DNA of 64,000 nucleotides from Desulfosudis oleivorans. GTDB lineage: Bacteria; Desulfobacterota; Desulfobacteria; Desulfobacterales; SURF-7. The stretch is from NCBI GenBank assembly GCA_020723325.1, contig DYJD01000013.1:124001-188000 (forward strand), in the 5' to 3' direction. A program made the translations under genes and the position numbers. The notes beneath the pieces are model-generated. The model saw only the letters and a list, made by a program, of their open reading frames with translations, made no database searches and was not told the origin of the DNA. Shown here piece by piece: positions 8,017 to 15,151 of the stretch. Numbering within the stretch: position 1 is the stretch's first letter; every line of letters starts with the position of its first letter.

Positions 8017-8640
8017 CTAAATCCATCCCAGATAACCAGCAAAAACGGCAAGCAGAAAAACATTCAGCAAAAATAACCCGCCGATGAACTTTTTTTGTGT
8101 AGAAGGCGACCAATCATAACAGTAAGCCGATATCACAAAGAACGGGATATAAACTGATACGAAAACGGTTGAAGCACCCCACCACGGATAAACCCAAATA
8201 AATGCAGGGGTTTTAGCCAGAAATATTTCAAGGATCGAGGCCAGTAAAGCATTAGCGGTCCCGAAAAATAATCGGTTGTTTATTCCCAATACCTTTGCCT
8301 GTGGATCTGCCAAGAGAAGTTTACTGGCTGCCAATCCTGCAAAAGAAAACATCAAACTTATCTCAATTCCCACACCCACCAAAAGAAGAAAACAGGTGCC
8401 GGTTGGGATTGTCCAAAGAGCATGGCCGGAAAAATGTTGGATAAGGGCATTCAGTATTTCATAAAACCAATGAATCATATACAAAGACAATCCAGCAGCA
8501 ATCCCTCGGTAGTTCTTTTTCGAAAGCTCATTGAAATAGATGTATAGGACAAAGACAAGGACCGGAATAACCATCCAGTGAAAGTTATCTCCCTTACGTA
8601 GAATTGATAGCGCCATTTGTGTTGCTTCAGGATGATTCAT
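8017..8640 (-). CDS. Polytopic membrane protein of unknown function
   Basis: 207 residues with six probable transmembrane helices, for example FHWMVIPVLVFVLYIYF (~20-36), FLLLVGVGIEISLMFSFAGL (~83-102) and the C-terminal GGLFLLNVFLLAVFAGYLGW. Loops hold conserved-looking W, Y and H residues (IHWFYEILNALIQHFSGH, WVYPWWGAS). The ATG at 8640 is preceded by GGGGGGCAGC, a strong ribosome site. I do not recognise the family. Its base composition is less AT-rich than the toroid module, so it may belong to a different layer of the island. Confidence 0.6.
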   Translation of the reverse strand: MNHPEATQMALSILRKGDNFHWMVIPVLVFVLYIYFNELSKKNYRGIAAGLSLYMIHWFYEILNALIQHFSGHALWTIPTGTCFLLLVGVGIEISLMFSFAGLAASKLLLADPQAKVLGINNRLFFGTANALLASILEIFLAKTPAFIWVYPWWGASTVFVSVYIPFFVISAYCYDWSPSTQKKFIGGLFLLNVFLLAVFAGYLGWI

Positions 8641-8790
8641 GCTGCCCCCCCTCTCATTTCTTTATAATTGATTCATATTGCCAGTATCCGGTAACAGAAT
8701 AATATTGAATCGGTTTTGTAAAGAAAAATTGTTATGACGAACAAATCAGTCTCGACAAGCATTCATATCTATCCAATATAATAATAAATA

Positions 8791-8878
8791 TTGACATCGT
8801 GCTCTGTTTTTGATATAATGTTCAAAAAATCGGAATAATTTTATAGGGGAGATTGCGGATAACTGCTTTCTCCCTTTT
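8791..8878 (+). promoter_or_regulatory. Consensus sigma70 promoter followed by a short leader with a terminator-like hairpin
   Basis: TTGACA (8791-8796), 17-base spacer, TATAAT (8814-8819): a perfect consensus. The predicted transcript soon meets GGGAGA (8847-8852) pairing with TCTCCC (8869-8874) followed by TTTT, which could act as an intrinsic terminator or attenuator. Just past it lies ATTTATGGAGA and then an ATG at 8901. The same 'T-run, TTTATGGAGA, ATG' layout recurs before the genes at 10110 and 11868. Confidence 0.55.
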
Positions 8879-8900
8879 GTCATTTATGGAGATTGGAAAA

Positions 8901-8993
8901 ATGAACTACATCAAGAATCCAAAACTAAGAATATCAGAGAAGCAAAGGAATGTAGACAACCTGATCAAAAACATTCTAATCTCCAAGCTATGA
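8901..8993 (+). CDS. Possible 30-residue peptide behind the 8791 promoter
   Basis: ATG at 8901 with GGAGA eight bases upstream, stop TGA at 8991-8993. The product, MNYIKNPKLRISEKQR then NVDNLIKNILISKL, is basic and helical. Its short length means it could be chance, but the perfect promoter, leader hairpin and good ribosome site give it more support than a random frame. It could be a leader peptide for the region that includes the recombinase gene at 9248, or simply the remains of a gene whose start survived a rearrangement. Confidence 0.3.
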   Translation: MNYIKNPKLRISEKQRNVDNLIKNILISKL

Positions 8994-9049
8994 TTTGCAT
9001 TGAGGGGGAAGCATTCAATACGGGCCAATTCAATGCTTATACGGGAAAC

Positions 9050-9098
9050 AACACGACACAATGTCTATATATATATTATATATGGAATTTGTCGTGTT
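9050..9098. repeat. Inverted repeat around an alternating TA tract
   Basis: AACACGACA (9050-9058) and TGTCGTGTT (9090-9098) are exact nine-base inverse copies around a run of alternating T and A. It lies ~150 bases before the recombinase gene. It may be a recombinase or excisionase site, or a cruciform-forming stretch; no T-run follows, so it is not a standard terminator. The rest of 8994-9247 shows no gene. Confidence 0.45.
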
Positions 9099-9247
9099 CA
9101 TAAAATCATATCAGAAATCTGGAAGTATTTTGTATGAAATGTGTCCAGATTCGCTAAAAATGACTTCCTAACGTCCTGATTATTCGTTTTAAAATCACAC
9201 AAAAACTGAATAGAAAACAATTGATACTTTTTGATGGGAGTAATTTT

Positions 9248-9916
9248 ATGTCGGATAGGTGCGTTTTAAAATCAAATGGCAAAAACGGGATTGCAGTTAC
9301 CGGAATCAAGAATATGGAAGGGATCAAGTATTTTTCGGAATCTCAAATCAAACTTATCCGGCGCAGTGTCAAACAAAAGGCCGAGATTGACATTCAGAAG
9401 GGGAAAATAGCTGGGGTCAAGGAATGGATGGTTATTGATCTGCTTTCTTCATCAGGATTGCGTGTTAGTGAGGCTGCTGATCTTCGTTGTGGGGATTTGA
9501 GGATACGATATGGGGAATCTGAAGTGTTTGTCCGGAATGGAAAGGGGAGCAAATCACGTTATGTGCAAATTCCAGACTCATTGAAAAAACATCTGAAGGA
9601 ATATTTGAACTGGAAGAAAAGCAGGGGGGAGCCGACTGATTACGACGATCATTTGTTTATCGGGCAAAGAGGACATTGGACTTCACAGGCTATCCAAAAG
9701 ATCGTTAAGAAATACCTGAAAGCCCTGAACCTCTATGAAAACGGGAAATCTGTTCATGCTTTGCGTCATTCATATGCGGTGGCTTTGTACAGGAGGGAAA
9801 AGGACATAAGAGCAGTACAGAAGCAATTAGGGCATGCGAGTATTCAAACAACCTTAATCTATGCTGATATTCTAAAGGAGGACATACAGGATCAATTGAA
9901 AGGATTGTGGGGATAG
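9248..9916 (+). CDS. Tyrosine recombinase (short integrase, catalytic domain)
   Basis: ATG at 9248 chosen because GGGAG lies seven bases upstream; the frame also opens with a TTG at 9221. All catalytic residues are present in the 222-residue product: Arg in SSGLRVSEA (R72), Lys in NGKGSKSR (K102), HALRHS (H170, R173), LGHASIQTT (H196) and Tyr in IYADI (Y205). The usual N-terminal SAM-like core-binding domain (~100 residues) is missing: only ~50 residues precede the catalytic fold. The enzyme should cut and join DNA at a core site. It could drive excision of this island from tRNA-Asp, or be a resolvase of an inner element; its distance of 20 kb from the tRNA fragment leaves this open. Confidence 0.85.
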   Translation: MSDRCVLKSNGKNGIAVTGIKNMEGIKYFSESQIKLIRRSVKQKAEIDIQKGKIAGVKEWMVIDLLSSSGLRVSEAADLRCGDLRIRYGESEVFVRNGKGSKSRYVQIPDSLKKHLKEYLNWKKSRGEPTDYDDHLFIGQRGHWTSQAIQKIVKKYLKALNLYENGKSVHALRHSYAVALYRREKDIRAVQKQLGHASIQTTLIYADILKEDIQDQLKGLWG

Positions 9917-10056
9917 AAAATGATCAAACTGGGGGATAAATACACGGGAGGTGATGCGCAATGAAAAATTAGGTACGAAAACGACTATTAGAATGAGCTA
10001 AAGCAGCATTAGACGGCACTTTAAATCAACCAAAATTCAAAAGTATTAAATCTGAA

Positions 10057-10090
10057 GCCACTGTCCTTTATGGGATATGTGGCGTTTTTA
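10057..10090 (+). terminator. Intrinsic terminator between recombinase and 10110
   Basis: GCCAC (10057-10061) pairs with GTGGC (10079-10083), followed by GTTTTTATTT. It ends ~20 bases before the ATG at 10110, so the ribosome site TATGGAGA follows the T-run almost at once. Confidence 0.5.
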
Positions 10091-10109
10091 TTTATGGAGA
10101 ATGCAAAAA

Positions 10110-11102
10110 ATGAAAACAATAAAAAAGCCATCATACAAGAAAACGATTGCCGATAAAAATCCTGACTACATGAACAAACGACTCCTCTTAATTGACAGAG
10201 AGAGAGCCAGACTATTCACGACAACAGAAGGGGCATACATCCAAGTCAATATCAACGCGGAATGCGAGATTGATGTTTTTGAGATGACCAATAAAGTCAC
10301 ACCCAAAGAAACCTCGCTGTACAAAATTGGTAAGGAATGTCTCGGTTTTTATGATGCCGCTGTCCCGAAAATGTTGACCCATCTTGTTACGCCGGAAATG
10401 GAAATTGAACGGATCTTTAATTCACTCAGACGGAAATATTTGCTGGCCGTTTATTTCTCTGAGTTTGACCGTCCCTGTGATTTCATTAATTCCAAATTCA
10501 ACAGAGCATTTCAAAGTATGGCCGGGATTAAAGTGTACCAAGGAGGATCGGCACAGCGTAAACCCAATGATGAATTCTGGAAGGAACATGGATTCAAACC
10601 GACCATAGAAAGCATCGACTGGAAAACAGATATGGAAAGTTTGGGTGAAATATTGCGGCTCATCAAAATCATATACATTGACGATTTGGACAGGATTTAC
10701 AAGGAGATGATTGCTATAAAACCCGGATTCCATGAGATGTGGTTGCATGATGATTTTTTCGATGTAATGCCCGACGAAGATTCACATAGGGATAAAGTGC
10801 TGCGGATGTTAAGGACCAAAGAAGCGCTGATAGATTTGAATTTAGAGAAACTGCCCGATGATATAAACCGCAATGCCTATATGAGTTATGCCGCCTGTAA
10901 TATCACAGAAGGTCCATTTGTATTTAGGAAAAGTTTATCGGCCAGTTACTTTGAAGAGATTAGGAAAATTAAAAATAAAGAAGAACTGCCAACCTTACAT
11001 GACAAATTCCATATCCTCGACTACCTCAACAACAGGATAGAGACACGGGAGCAATTGGAAAAAGTGCTCGCCGATTCAGAAAAATTCACCCGATTCATTT
11101 AA
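10110..11102 (+). CDS. Hypothetical protein, 330 residues
   Basis: ATG at 10110 picked since GGAGA is nine bases upstream; two earlier in-frame starts lack a site. A soluble protein of mixed helix and strand with no signal peptide and no membrane segment. Visible stretches include LLLIDRERARLFTTTEG, YLLAVYFSEFDRPCDFINSK and KIIYIDDLDRIYKEMI. I do not recognise a domain or a catalytic motif. It precedes the tandem Tat-signal genes by 18 bases (stop 11102, ATG 11121), so it is probably co-transcribed with the first of them; the three may form a functional set. Confidence 0.55.
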   Translation: MKTIKKPSYKKTIADKNPDYMNKRLLLIDRERARLFTTTEGAYIQVNINAECEIDVFEMTNKVTPKETSLYKIGKECLGFYDAAVPKMLTHLVTPEMEIERIFNSLRRKYLLAVYFSEFDRPCDFINSKFNRAFQSMAGIKVYQGGSAQRKPNDEFWKEHGFKPTIESIDWKTDMESLGEILRLIKIIYIDDLDRIYKEMIAIKPGFHEMWLHDDFFDVMPDEDSHRDKVLRMLRTKEALIDLNLEKLPDDINRNAYMSYAACNITEGPFVFRKSLSASYFEEIRKIKNKEELPTLHDKFHILDYLNNRIETREQLEKVLADSEKFTRFI

Positions 11103-11120
11103 CATGGAGGGATACAAGCA

Positions 11121-11795
11121 ATGATAATAAAGAGACGAGAATTTTTAAAGATGGTTCCGGCATTGGGTTTGAGTATGGGAATGTCACAATCTCTTATCAT
11201 TAAACCCGAACAGGATAATAAGAAAATCATCAATGCATTACAACAGGCAGTGGAGGAATTTTACAGCCAGAATTTTTACGGGATTGATTGGGGTTCGGAT
11301 TGGGATAATGAGATACACCAACAAAACTTAATTTACGCCGTCCATAAAATACATCCAACCACTCACAATGATCTGGCCTTTGTTGTCGCGATGAGAAATG
11401 TCTTTTATCCCGCTGCCTCTGTAATTGATGAGTATGTCTGTCGGAAAACAACCGGCAAATCCAATGCCCCTGATCATCCGTTGCTGCATGATACAAGATG
11501 GGGGGTGCCTTTTACATATAGATTGATCGCATATCAGGAACAAGTGACATGTGTGATTCAAGAACTGACTGATAAACATTGGGATCAGAATCAAGAAATT
11601 TGGCATGGAATTTACTACGGGAGAATGAAGCCTGATGAATTTTATTCCCTGTTTACCGATCATTACAAAAAGCAGCTCACCATTACTGATGCTAAACAAA
11701 TATTCGACGGACTGGATTACATTAGGAACAGATTCACAACATATGCGGAATGCTCAACGGTAGTCAGTAGAGCCATGGAAATATTGAAAGCATAA
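11121..11795 (+). CDS. Tat-signal protein of unknown function, copy 1
   Basis: 224 residues. The N-terminus has a twin-arginine signal: KRREFLKMVPALGLSMGM (residues 4-21) with the R-R-x-F-L-K consensus, so the protein should be exported folded. The mature part contains IINALQQAVEEFY, YAVHKIHPTTHNDLAFVVAMR, RKTTGKSNAPDHPLLH and AECSTVVSRAMEI. These blocks are repeated in the next gene, so they mark the family core; THND and DHPLLH could be metal ligands, but that is a guess. TGGAGGG gives a ribosome site. No named family recognised. Confidence 0.65.
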   Translation: MIIKRREFLKMVPALGLSMGMSQSLIIKPEQDNKKIINALQQAVEEFYSQNFYGIDWGSDWDNEIHQQNLIYAVHKIHPTTHNDLAFVVAMRNVFYPAASVIDEYVCRKTTGKSNAPDHPLLHDTRWGVPFTYRLIAYQEQVTCVIQELTDKHWDQNQEIWHGIYYGRMKPDEFYSLFTDHYKKQLTITDAKQIFDGLDYIRNRFTTYAECSTVVSRAMEILKA

Positions 11796-11867
11796 CCGAA
11801 AAAAGCAGCTATCACTATTGCCCTTCGATTTTATCTTGGGCGTTTTTATTTATGGAGAATGCGAAAA

Positions 11868-12533
11868 ATGAAAAGACGAGACTTTTTAAAAATAATTCCG
11901 GGATTGGGTTTGACTATCGGACTGCCACAACCTTTCATCACCAAATCCAAGCCAGACAATCAAAAAATCATCAACGCATTACAACAAGCAACGGAAGAAT
12001 TTTATAATCTAGATGAAGTAGAGAATGATAATAGATCTTTTACCAGAGAACTAAGCCGACAAAATATAATATACGCCGTCAATAAAATAAATCCTACAAC
12101 GCACAACGATATGGCCTTTATTGTTGCAGTGAAAAGTGCATTGTATTCCAGCAATTTGATCGTAGATGAGTACGCATATAGAAAAACTACAGGTAAGTCC
12201 AATCCGCCGGACCATCCTCTACTTCATCTTAATAAATGGAAGGTGCCCTATACATTTCGTCTCATTTCCTTTCAAGAGCAAATAACATGCGTGATTGGAG
12301 AATTGACCGGTGTATATGGATATGAGAATGAAAAAATTTCCGCGATAATTTGGCATAATATAATGAAGGCTGGCAGTTTTCATCCCCTGTTTACTCCTGA
12401 ATACAAAAAACGGCTCACAATAAAAGATGCTCAACAGATTTTAGATGGGTTGACTTATATTTTGTCTGCTATTCTACCTTTTGCGGAATGTTCAACGATA
12501 GTCAGTAGAGCCATGGAAATAATGAACGCATAA
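11868..12533 (+). CDS. Tat-signal protein of unknown function, copy 2 (tandem paralogue)
   Basis: ATG at 11868 taken, as GGAGA ends nine bases before it; an ATG at 11859 abuts that site. The 221-residue protein begins MKRRDFLKIIPGLGLTIG, again a twin-arginine signal, and matches copy 1 along its whole length: IINALQQATEEFY, NPTTHNDMAFIVAV, RKTTGKSNPPDHPLLH and AECSTIVSRAMEI. The middle (residues ~47-60) is the most divergent part. A tandem duplication followed by divergence is the simple reading. Each copy sits behind a terminator-like or gap sequence, so they may be expressed separately. Confidence 0.65.
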   Translation: MKRRDFLKIIPGLGLTIGLPQPFITKSKPDNQKIINALQQATEEFYNLDEVENDNRSFTRELSRQNIIYAVNKINPTTHNDMAFIVAVKSALYSSNLIVDEYAYRKTTGKSNPPDHPLLHLNKWKVPYTFRLISFQEQITCVIGELTGVYGYENEKISAIIWHNIMKAGSFHPLFTPEYKKRLTIKDAQQILDGLTYILSAILPFAECSTIVSRAMEIMNA

Positions 12534-12557
12534 ATAAATTACAAAACCCTATCACCG

Positions 12558-12588
12558 CCGCCCTTGGATTTATTCCTTGGGCGGTTTT
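12558..12588 (+). terminator. Intrinsic terminator after the Tat pair
   Basis: CCGCCC (12558-12563) pairs with GGGCGG (12579-12584), then TTTTGCTTTTT. A weaker relative with GCCC (11820-11823) and GGGC (11838-11841) plus GTTTTTATTT lies between the two Tat genes; the surrounding bases CTATCAC..GCCCTT and CTTGGGCG are shared, so the intergenic piece was duplicated with the gene. Confidence 0.6.
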
Positions 12589-12608
12589 GCTTTTTATGGG
12601 GGTGAAAA

Positions 12609-12797
12609 ATGACAGCAGAACAAAAGAGGAAGTACCAACCGCCAGAGAGATTGCGTGACATCATTAAGAGATTGAAGGACCAGAAGTTCAAGTTAGATTG
12701 CGGCCACCATATCACGTTTGGTTATTTCCTCGGCAACGACATTCAGATCAATAACGGCAAGGAACCCCAAATCATATGTACTCAATGCGGATATTAG
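12609..12797 (+). CDS. Small zinc-ribbon-like protein, 62 residues
   Basis: Starts at the ATG after GGGGGTG. The first half is basic and helical (QKRKYQPPERLRDIIKRLK), the second holds LDCGHHITFG and IICTQCGY, so Cys-x-x... pairs C-G-H and C-T-Q-C could bind one zinc ion. Small zinc-ribbon proteins of this sort are common between plasmid and ICE maintenance genes. It opens a run of + strand genes up to 15070 that read as a conjugative-element accessory block. Confidence 0.5.
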   Translation: MTAEQKRKYQPPERLRDIIKRLKDQKFKLDCGHHITFGYFLGNDIQINNGKEPQIICTQCGY

Positions 12798-12814
12798 AAA
12801 GGAGGTGATCGTTA

Positions 12815-13021
12815 ATGGCCTACACCCCGGAATTATCAATCAGAGGGTCGGCATTATTAAGAAGGATTGCATGGTACCGCAAACATCCAATGACCCTAAC
12901 TTTAGAGGAGATTGTTTTAACGGTAGGAATGGAAATCAACAAAATCGACAATGAAAAGGCGATCTGTAAAACATGTAAGGATCGTTCTTGCTCAGCTTGT
13001 TATTTGAAGGAGGAACCATGA
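12815..13021 (+). CDS. Small Cys-rich protein, 68 residues
   Basis: AAAGGAGGTGATC lies directly before the ATG, an almost ideal ribosome site. The C-terminal end has four cysteines, AICKTCKDRSCSACYLKEEP, consistent with zinc binding. The remainder is a helical region (LLRRIAWYRKHPMTLTLEEI). The stop overlaps the ATG of the ArdC-like gene by four bases, so the two should be translated in a coupled way. Function unknown. Confidence 0.55.
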   Translation: MAYTPELSIRGSALLRRIAWYRKHPMTLTLEEIVLTVGMEINKIDNEKAICKTCKDRSCSACYLKEEP

Positions 13022-13836
13022 ATGACAAAATCAAGCAAACCCTAAACCAAATCATCGAACATTTTAAGAATGGCGATATCCCTGAAGCCGTTTCCCTTGC
13101 CTGTTATCCAATCCCCAACACGCCGTCAATCAAGTGGTCGTTCCTAAATCGAACTCTCATGTTCCTTGCTGGTACTGGTGACGGGCGGGGTTTTAGGCAG
13201 TGGCAGGAGGTTAATCGCTGGGTCAAATCTGGTGCGAAGGCTTTTTACATATTGGTTCCCTGCTTCAGAAAAGAGATTGATGACGACGGTGAAGAAAAAA
13301 CAGTCCTTTATTATTTTAGGTGCGCTCCGGTTTTTAAGTACGAGGACACAGACGGCGAACCAATAGACCACCATAAAATCGAAGTGCCTGACCTGCCTTT
13401 AATCAAGAGGGCATTTGAATGGGGAATATCAGTGAAGGCGATACCGGGCGAATACAAATGTTACGGCTATTATTCACACGACCGAAAAGAAATTATATTG
13501 GCCTCCCCTGAAGAAAAGGTGTTTTTCCACGAATTAGCCCACGCATCACACGCCAGGATATTAGGTGGACTAAAAACTAAGCAGGACCCAATTCAGGAGA
13601 TTGTGGCCGAATTAGCAGCGCAGTCTTTATACAGGATAGTCGGAAAACGGGAAGCAGACACAACCGGCAATTCATTTAAATACATAGAAGCATACGCCGC
13701 CAATCTGAAAATGTCTGCCCATACCGCATGCCTGTTTGTCCTTAATGAAACCGAGAAAGTCTTAACCAACATTTTAAAAGGAGATGACCATGAATCTGTT
13801 GGAAAAGTGCCAGGAACATCGGATGACGCGGCTTAA
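13018..13836 (+). CDS. ArdC-like antirestriction protein: ssDNA-binding domain plus zincin metallopeptidase
   Basis: ATG at 13018 follows AAGGAGGAACC. The 272-residue product has the ArdC N-terminal region (NPUR-like, ~35-115): FLNRTLMFLAGTGDGRGFRQWQEVNRWVKSGAKAFYIL..PCF, close to the 'W..N......G..GFRTW.....G..V..G.kg..i..P' pattern. The second domain (~135-250) carries HELAHASH (H171, E172, H175), a zinc metallopeptidase site. ArdC proteins of conjugative plasmids protect incoming single-stranded DNA from restriction. Its presence argues that this block came from a plasmid or ICE. Confidence 0.75.
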   Translation: MNDKIKQTLNQIIEHFKNGDIPEAVSLACYPIPNTPSIKWSFLNRTLMFLAGTGDGRGFRQWQEVNRWVKSGAKAFYILVPCFRKEIDDDGEEKTVLYYFRCAPVFKYEDTDGEPIDHHKIEVPDLPLIKRAFEWGISVKAIPGEYKCYGYYSHDRKEIILASPEEKVFFHELAHASHARILGGLKTKQDPIQEIVAELAAQSLYRIVGKREADTTGNSFKYIEAYAANLKMSAHTACLFVLNETEKVLTNILKGDDHESVGKVPGTSDDAA

Positions 13837-14194
13837 AATTAAAACCATCAAAGACATCAAGGAACTCATCACCGCCATATTTGAAAAGCATCAGACCCAG
13901 GGAGAAGTTTTGACCGATCTATACAGGACGCTAATTTTTCCGGATTGGGACAGGATTAAGACGGTCAAGGGCTATCCGGAATGTGGGGTTGAGATGTGGA
14001 AATACATATGCCGGCTGTTCATGGAGTTCGATAAAAAATTCCACCTCAACGTAATGCCCGGTGGATTGTGGATGAATACGGGCTTCTCTTCCAACCGTGA
14101 CCTTGATGATTGGGAAATATCTTTTAACAATTGCAGTGTCGAATATGAGGAGGTGGAAAATGTGGAACGAACCTACCCAAGAACAGCTCAATAA
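13790..14194 (+). CDS. Hypothetical protein in the ArdC block
   Basis: ATG at 13790 has AAAGGAGATG just upstream and lies inside the end of the ArdC-like gene in another frame. 134 residues; helical N-terminal half (KTIKDIKELITAIFEKH), then WDRIKTVKGYPECGVEMWKYI and a strand-rich end with MPGGLWMNTGFSSNR. No family recognised. The coding end overlaps the start of the DUF2958-like gene by 35 bases, so this is a packed, coupled operon. Confidence 0.5.
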   Translation: MNLLEKCQEHRMTRLKIKTIKDIKELITAIFEKHQTQGEVLTDLYRTLIFPDWDRIKTVKGYPECGVEMWKYICRLFMEFDKKFHLNVMPGGLWMNTGFSSNRDLDDWEISFNNCSVEYEEVENVERTYPRTAQ

Positions 14195-14486
14195 AATTCC
14201 GAGATTGTATGAGACCGAGAATGTGAAATTGAAGGACAAATTGATCCATCTCCATTTCTTCATTGGCGGCTGTGATTGGTATGTGGCTGAATACGATGGC
14301 GACGATCTTTTTTGGGGGTACGCTATTTTGCATAACGATTATCAAATGGCGGAATGGGGGTACATATCTTTTTCGGAACTTAAAGAAATAAAGGTGAATG
14401 GGTATTTGGAGATTGATAACGATGTGCACTGGAAAGTAAAGCCTGCATCAGAGATTGAGAAGATACGGATAAAAACGACATTTTGA
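14160..14486 (+). CDS. DUF2958-like protein
   Basis: ATG at 14160 after GAGGAGGTGG. 108 residues with the pattern I associate with DUF2958: IPRLYETENVKLKDKLIHLH, FFIGGCDWYVAEYDGDDLFW, GYAILHNDYQMAEWGYISFSEL and a final HWKVKPASEI. Proteins of this domain occur on plasmids and ICEs beside ardC, radC and ssb genes; no biochemical activity is established to my knowledge. Complete in length. Confidence 0.7.
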   Translation: MWNEPTQEQLNKIPRLYETENVKLKDKLIHLHFFIGGCDWYVAEYDGDDLFWGYAILHNDYQMAEWGYISFSELKEIKVNGYLEIDNDVHWKVKPASEIEKIRIKTTF

Positions 14487-14539
14487 CGTTTTTCATGGCT
14501 ACTTATTTTTCTACCAAAACATATAAACATGGAGGAAAT

Positions 14540-14704
14540 ATGGGCATACGATTTTCAGATGGAGAATACTTTGACACCGATGGACCTTTACGAATTGAGA
14601 GACGGAAGGATGGTTTGTATGTTGTCGGTAATGGATTTTTGGTTCCGGTATCGACAATTGAGGAAGGCGAAGAATTAATAAAAACGATGAAGGCAGATGA
14701 ATAA
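14540..14704 (+). CDS. Small hypothetical protein, 54 residues
   Basis: ATG at 14540 preceded by GGAGGAAAT. The sequence is one compact beta-rich unit: MGIRFSDGEYFDTDGPLRIE, RRKDGLYVVGNGFLVPVST then an acidic tail. Not recognised. The strong ribosome site and position in the tight + strand run support it as a real gene. Confidence 0.45.
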   Translation: MGIRFSDGEYFDTDGPLRIERRKDGLYVVGNGFLVPVSTIEEGEELIKTMKADE

Positions 14705-14749
14705 AGCACTATGCAAAAATCGTTCGTTATCAGTCCAAGGAGGAACCCA

Positions 14750-15070
14750 ATGAACGAAGCAAAGTTCTGGGAAAATTTGAAATCGGGCCGTTTTGCATCA
14801 ATGGTCAAGGAGTCAACAAGAGGAAAACAACTCAGCCATTCTAAAGAGGTTTTCAATATCATGAAGCCTCTGTTCGCTGATGCTGATGTTGAATCCTTTT
14901 ATTGCCTGTACCTCGACCAGAAAAACAGGATAATTACCATCGAAAAAATGTTCGCGGGGTCCATTGGGAGTTCAGTGGTGTATGCCCGTGAGATTATAAA
15001 ACGGATACTGGAATTAAGATCATCCAATGTCATATTCGTGCATAACCATCCATCCGGCGATCCCCTCTAA
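14750..15070 (+). pseudogene. RadC/JAB-domain protein, truncated inside the JAMM motif
   Basis: ATG at 14750 after AAGGAGGAACCC. The 106-residue product matches the RadC-type MPN domain: ESFYCLYLDQKNRIITIEKMF, GSSVVYAREIIKRILELRSS and VIFVHNHPSGDPL, where His-x-His of the zinc site is present. It stops right after this, at TAA 15068-15070, so the downstream Asp of the JAMM motif and the final ~45 residues are missing. The break lies only 22 bases before the promoter of operon A, so insertion or recombination that brought operon A probably cut the gene. I did not find the missing end elsewhere in the window. Confidence 0.7.
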
Positions 15071-15091
15071 TCGATGTCAAATATTTTTATG

Positions 15092-15138
15092 TTGACATAT
15101 TTTCTTACATATTGTAAGATTTTCTTACATTAGTAAAT
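15092..15138 (+). promoter_or_regulatory. Promoter and operator of operon A
   Basis: TTGACA (15092-15097), 17-base spacer, TAAGAT (15115-15120). A perfect palindrome TCTTACA-TAT-TGTAAGA (15103-15119) covers the spacer and most of the -10 box. Directly after it TTTCTTACATTAGTAAAT (15121-15138) repeats the TCTTACA half with a poorer right arm, so two repressor dimers could bind side by side. The XRE protein encoded at 15482 is the natural candidate to bind here, giving autorepression. Confidence 0.65.
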
Positions 15139-15151
15139 GCAGGAGGGTAAA

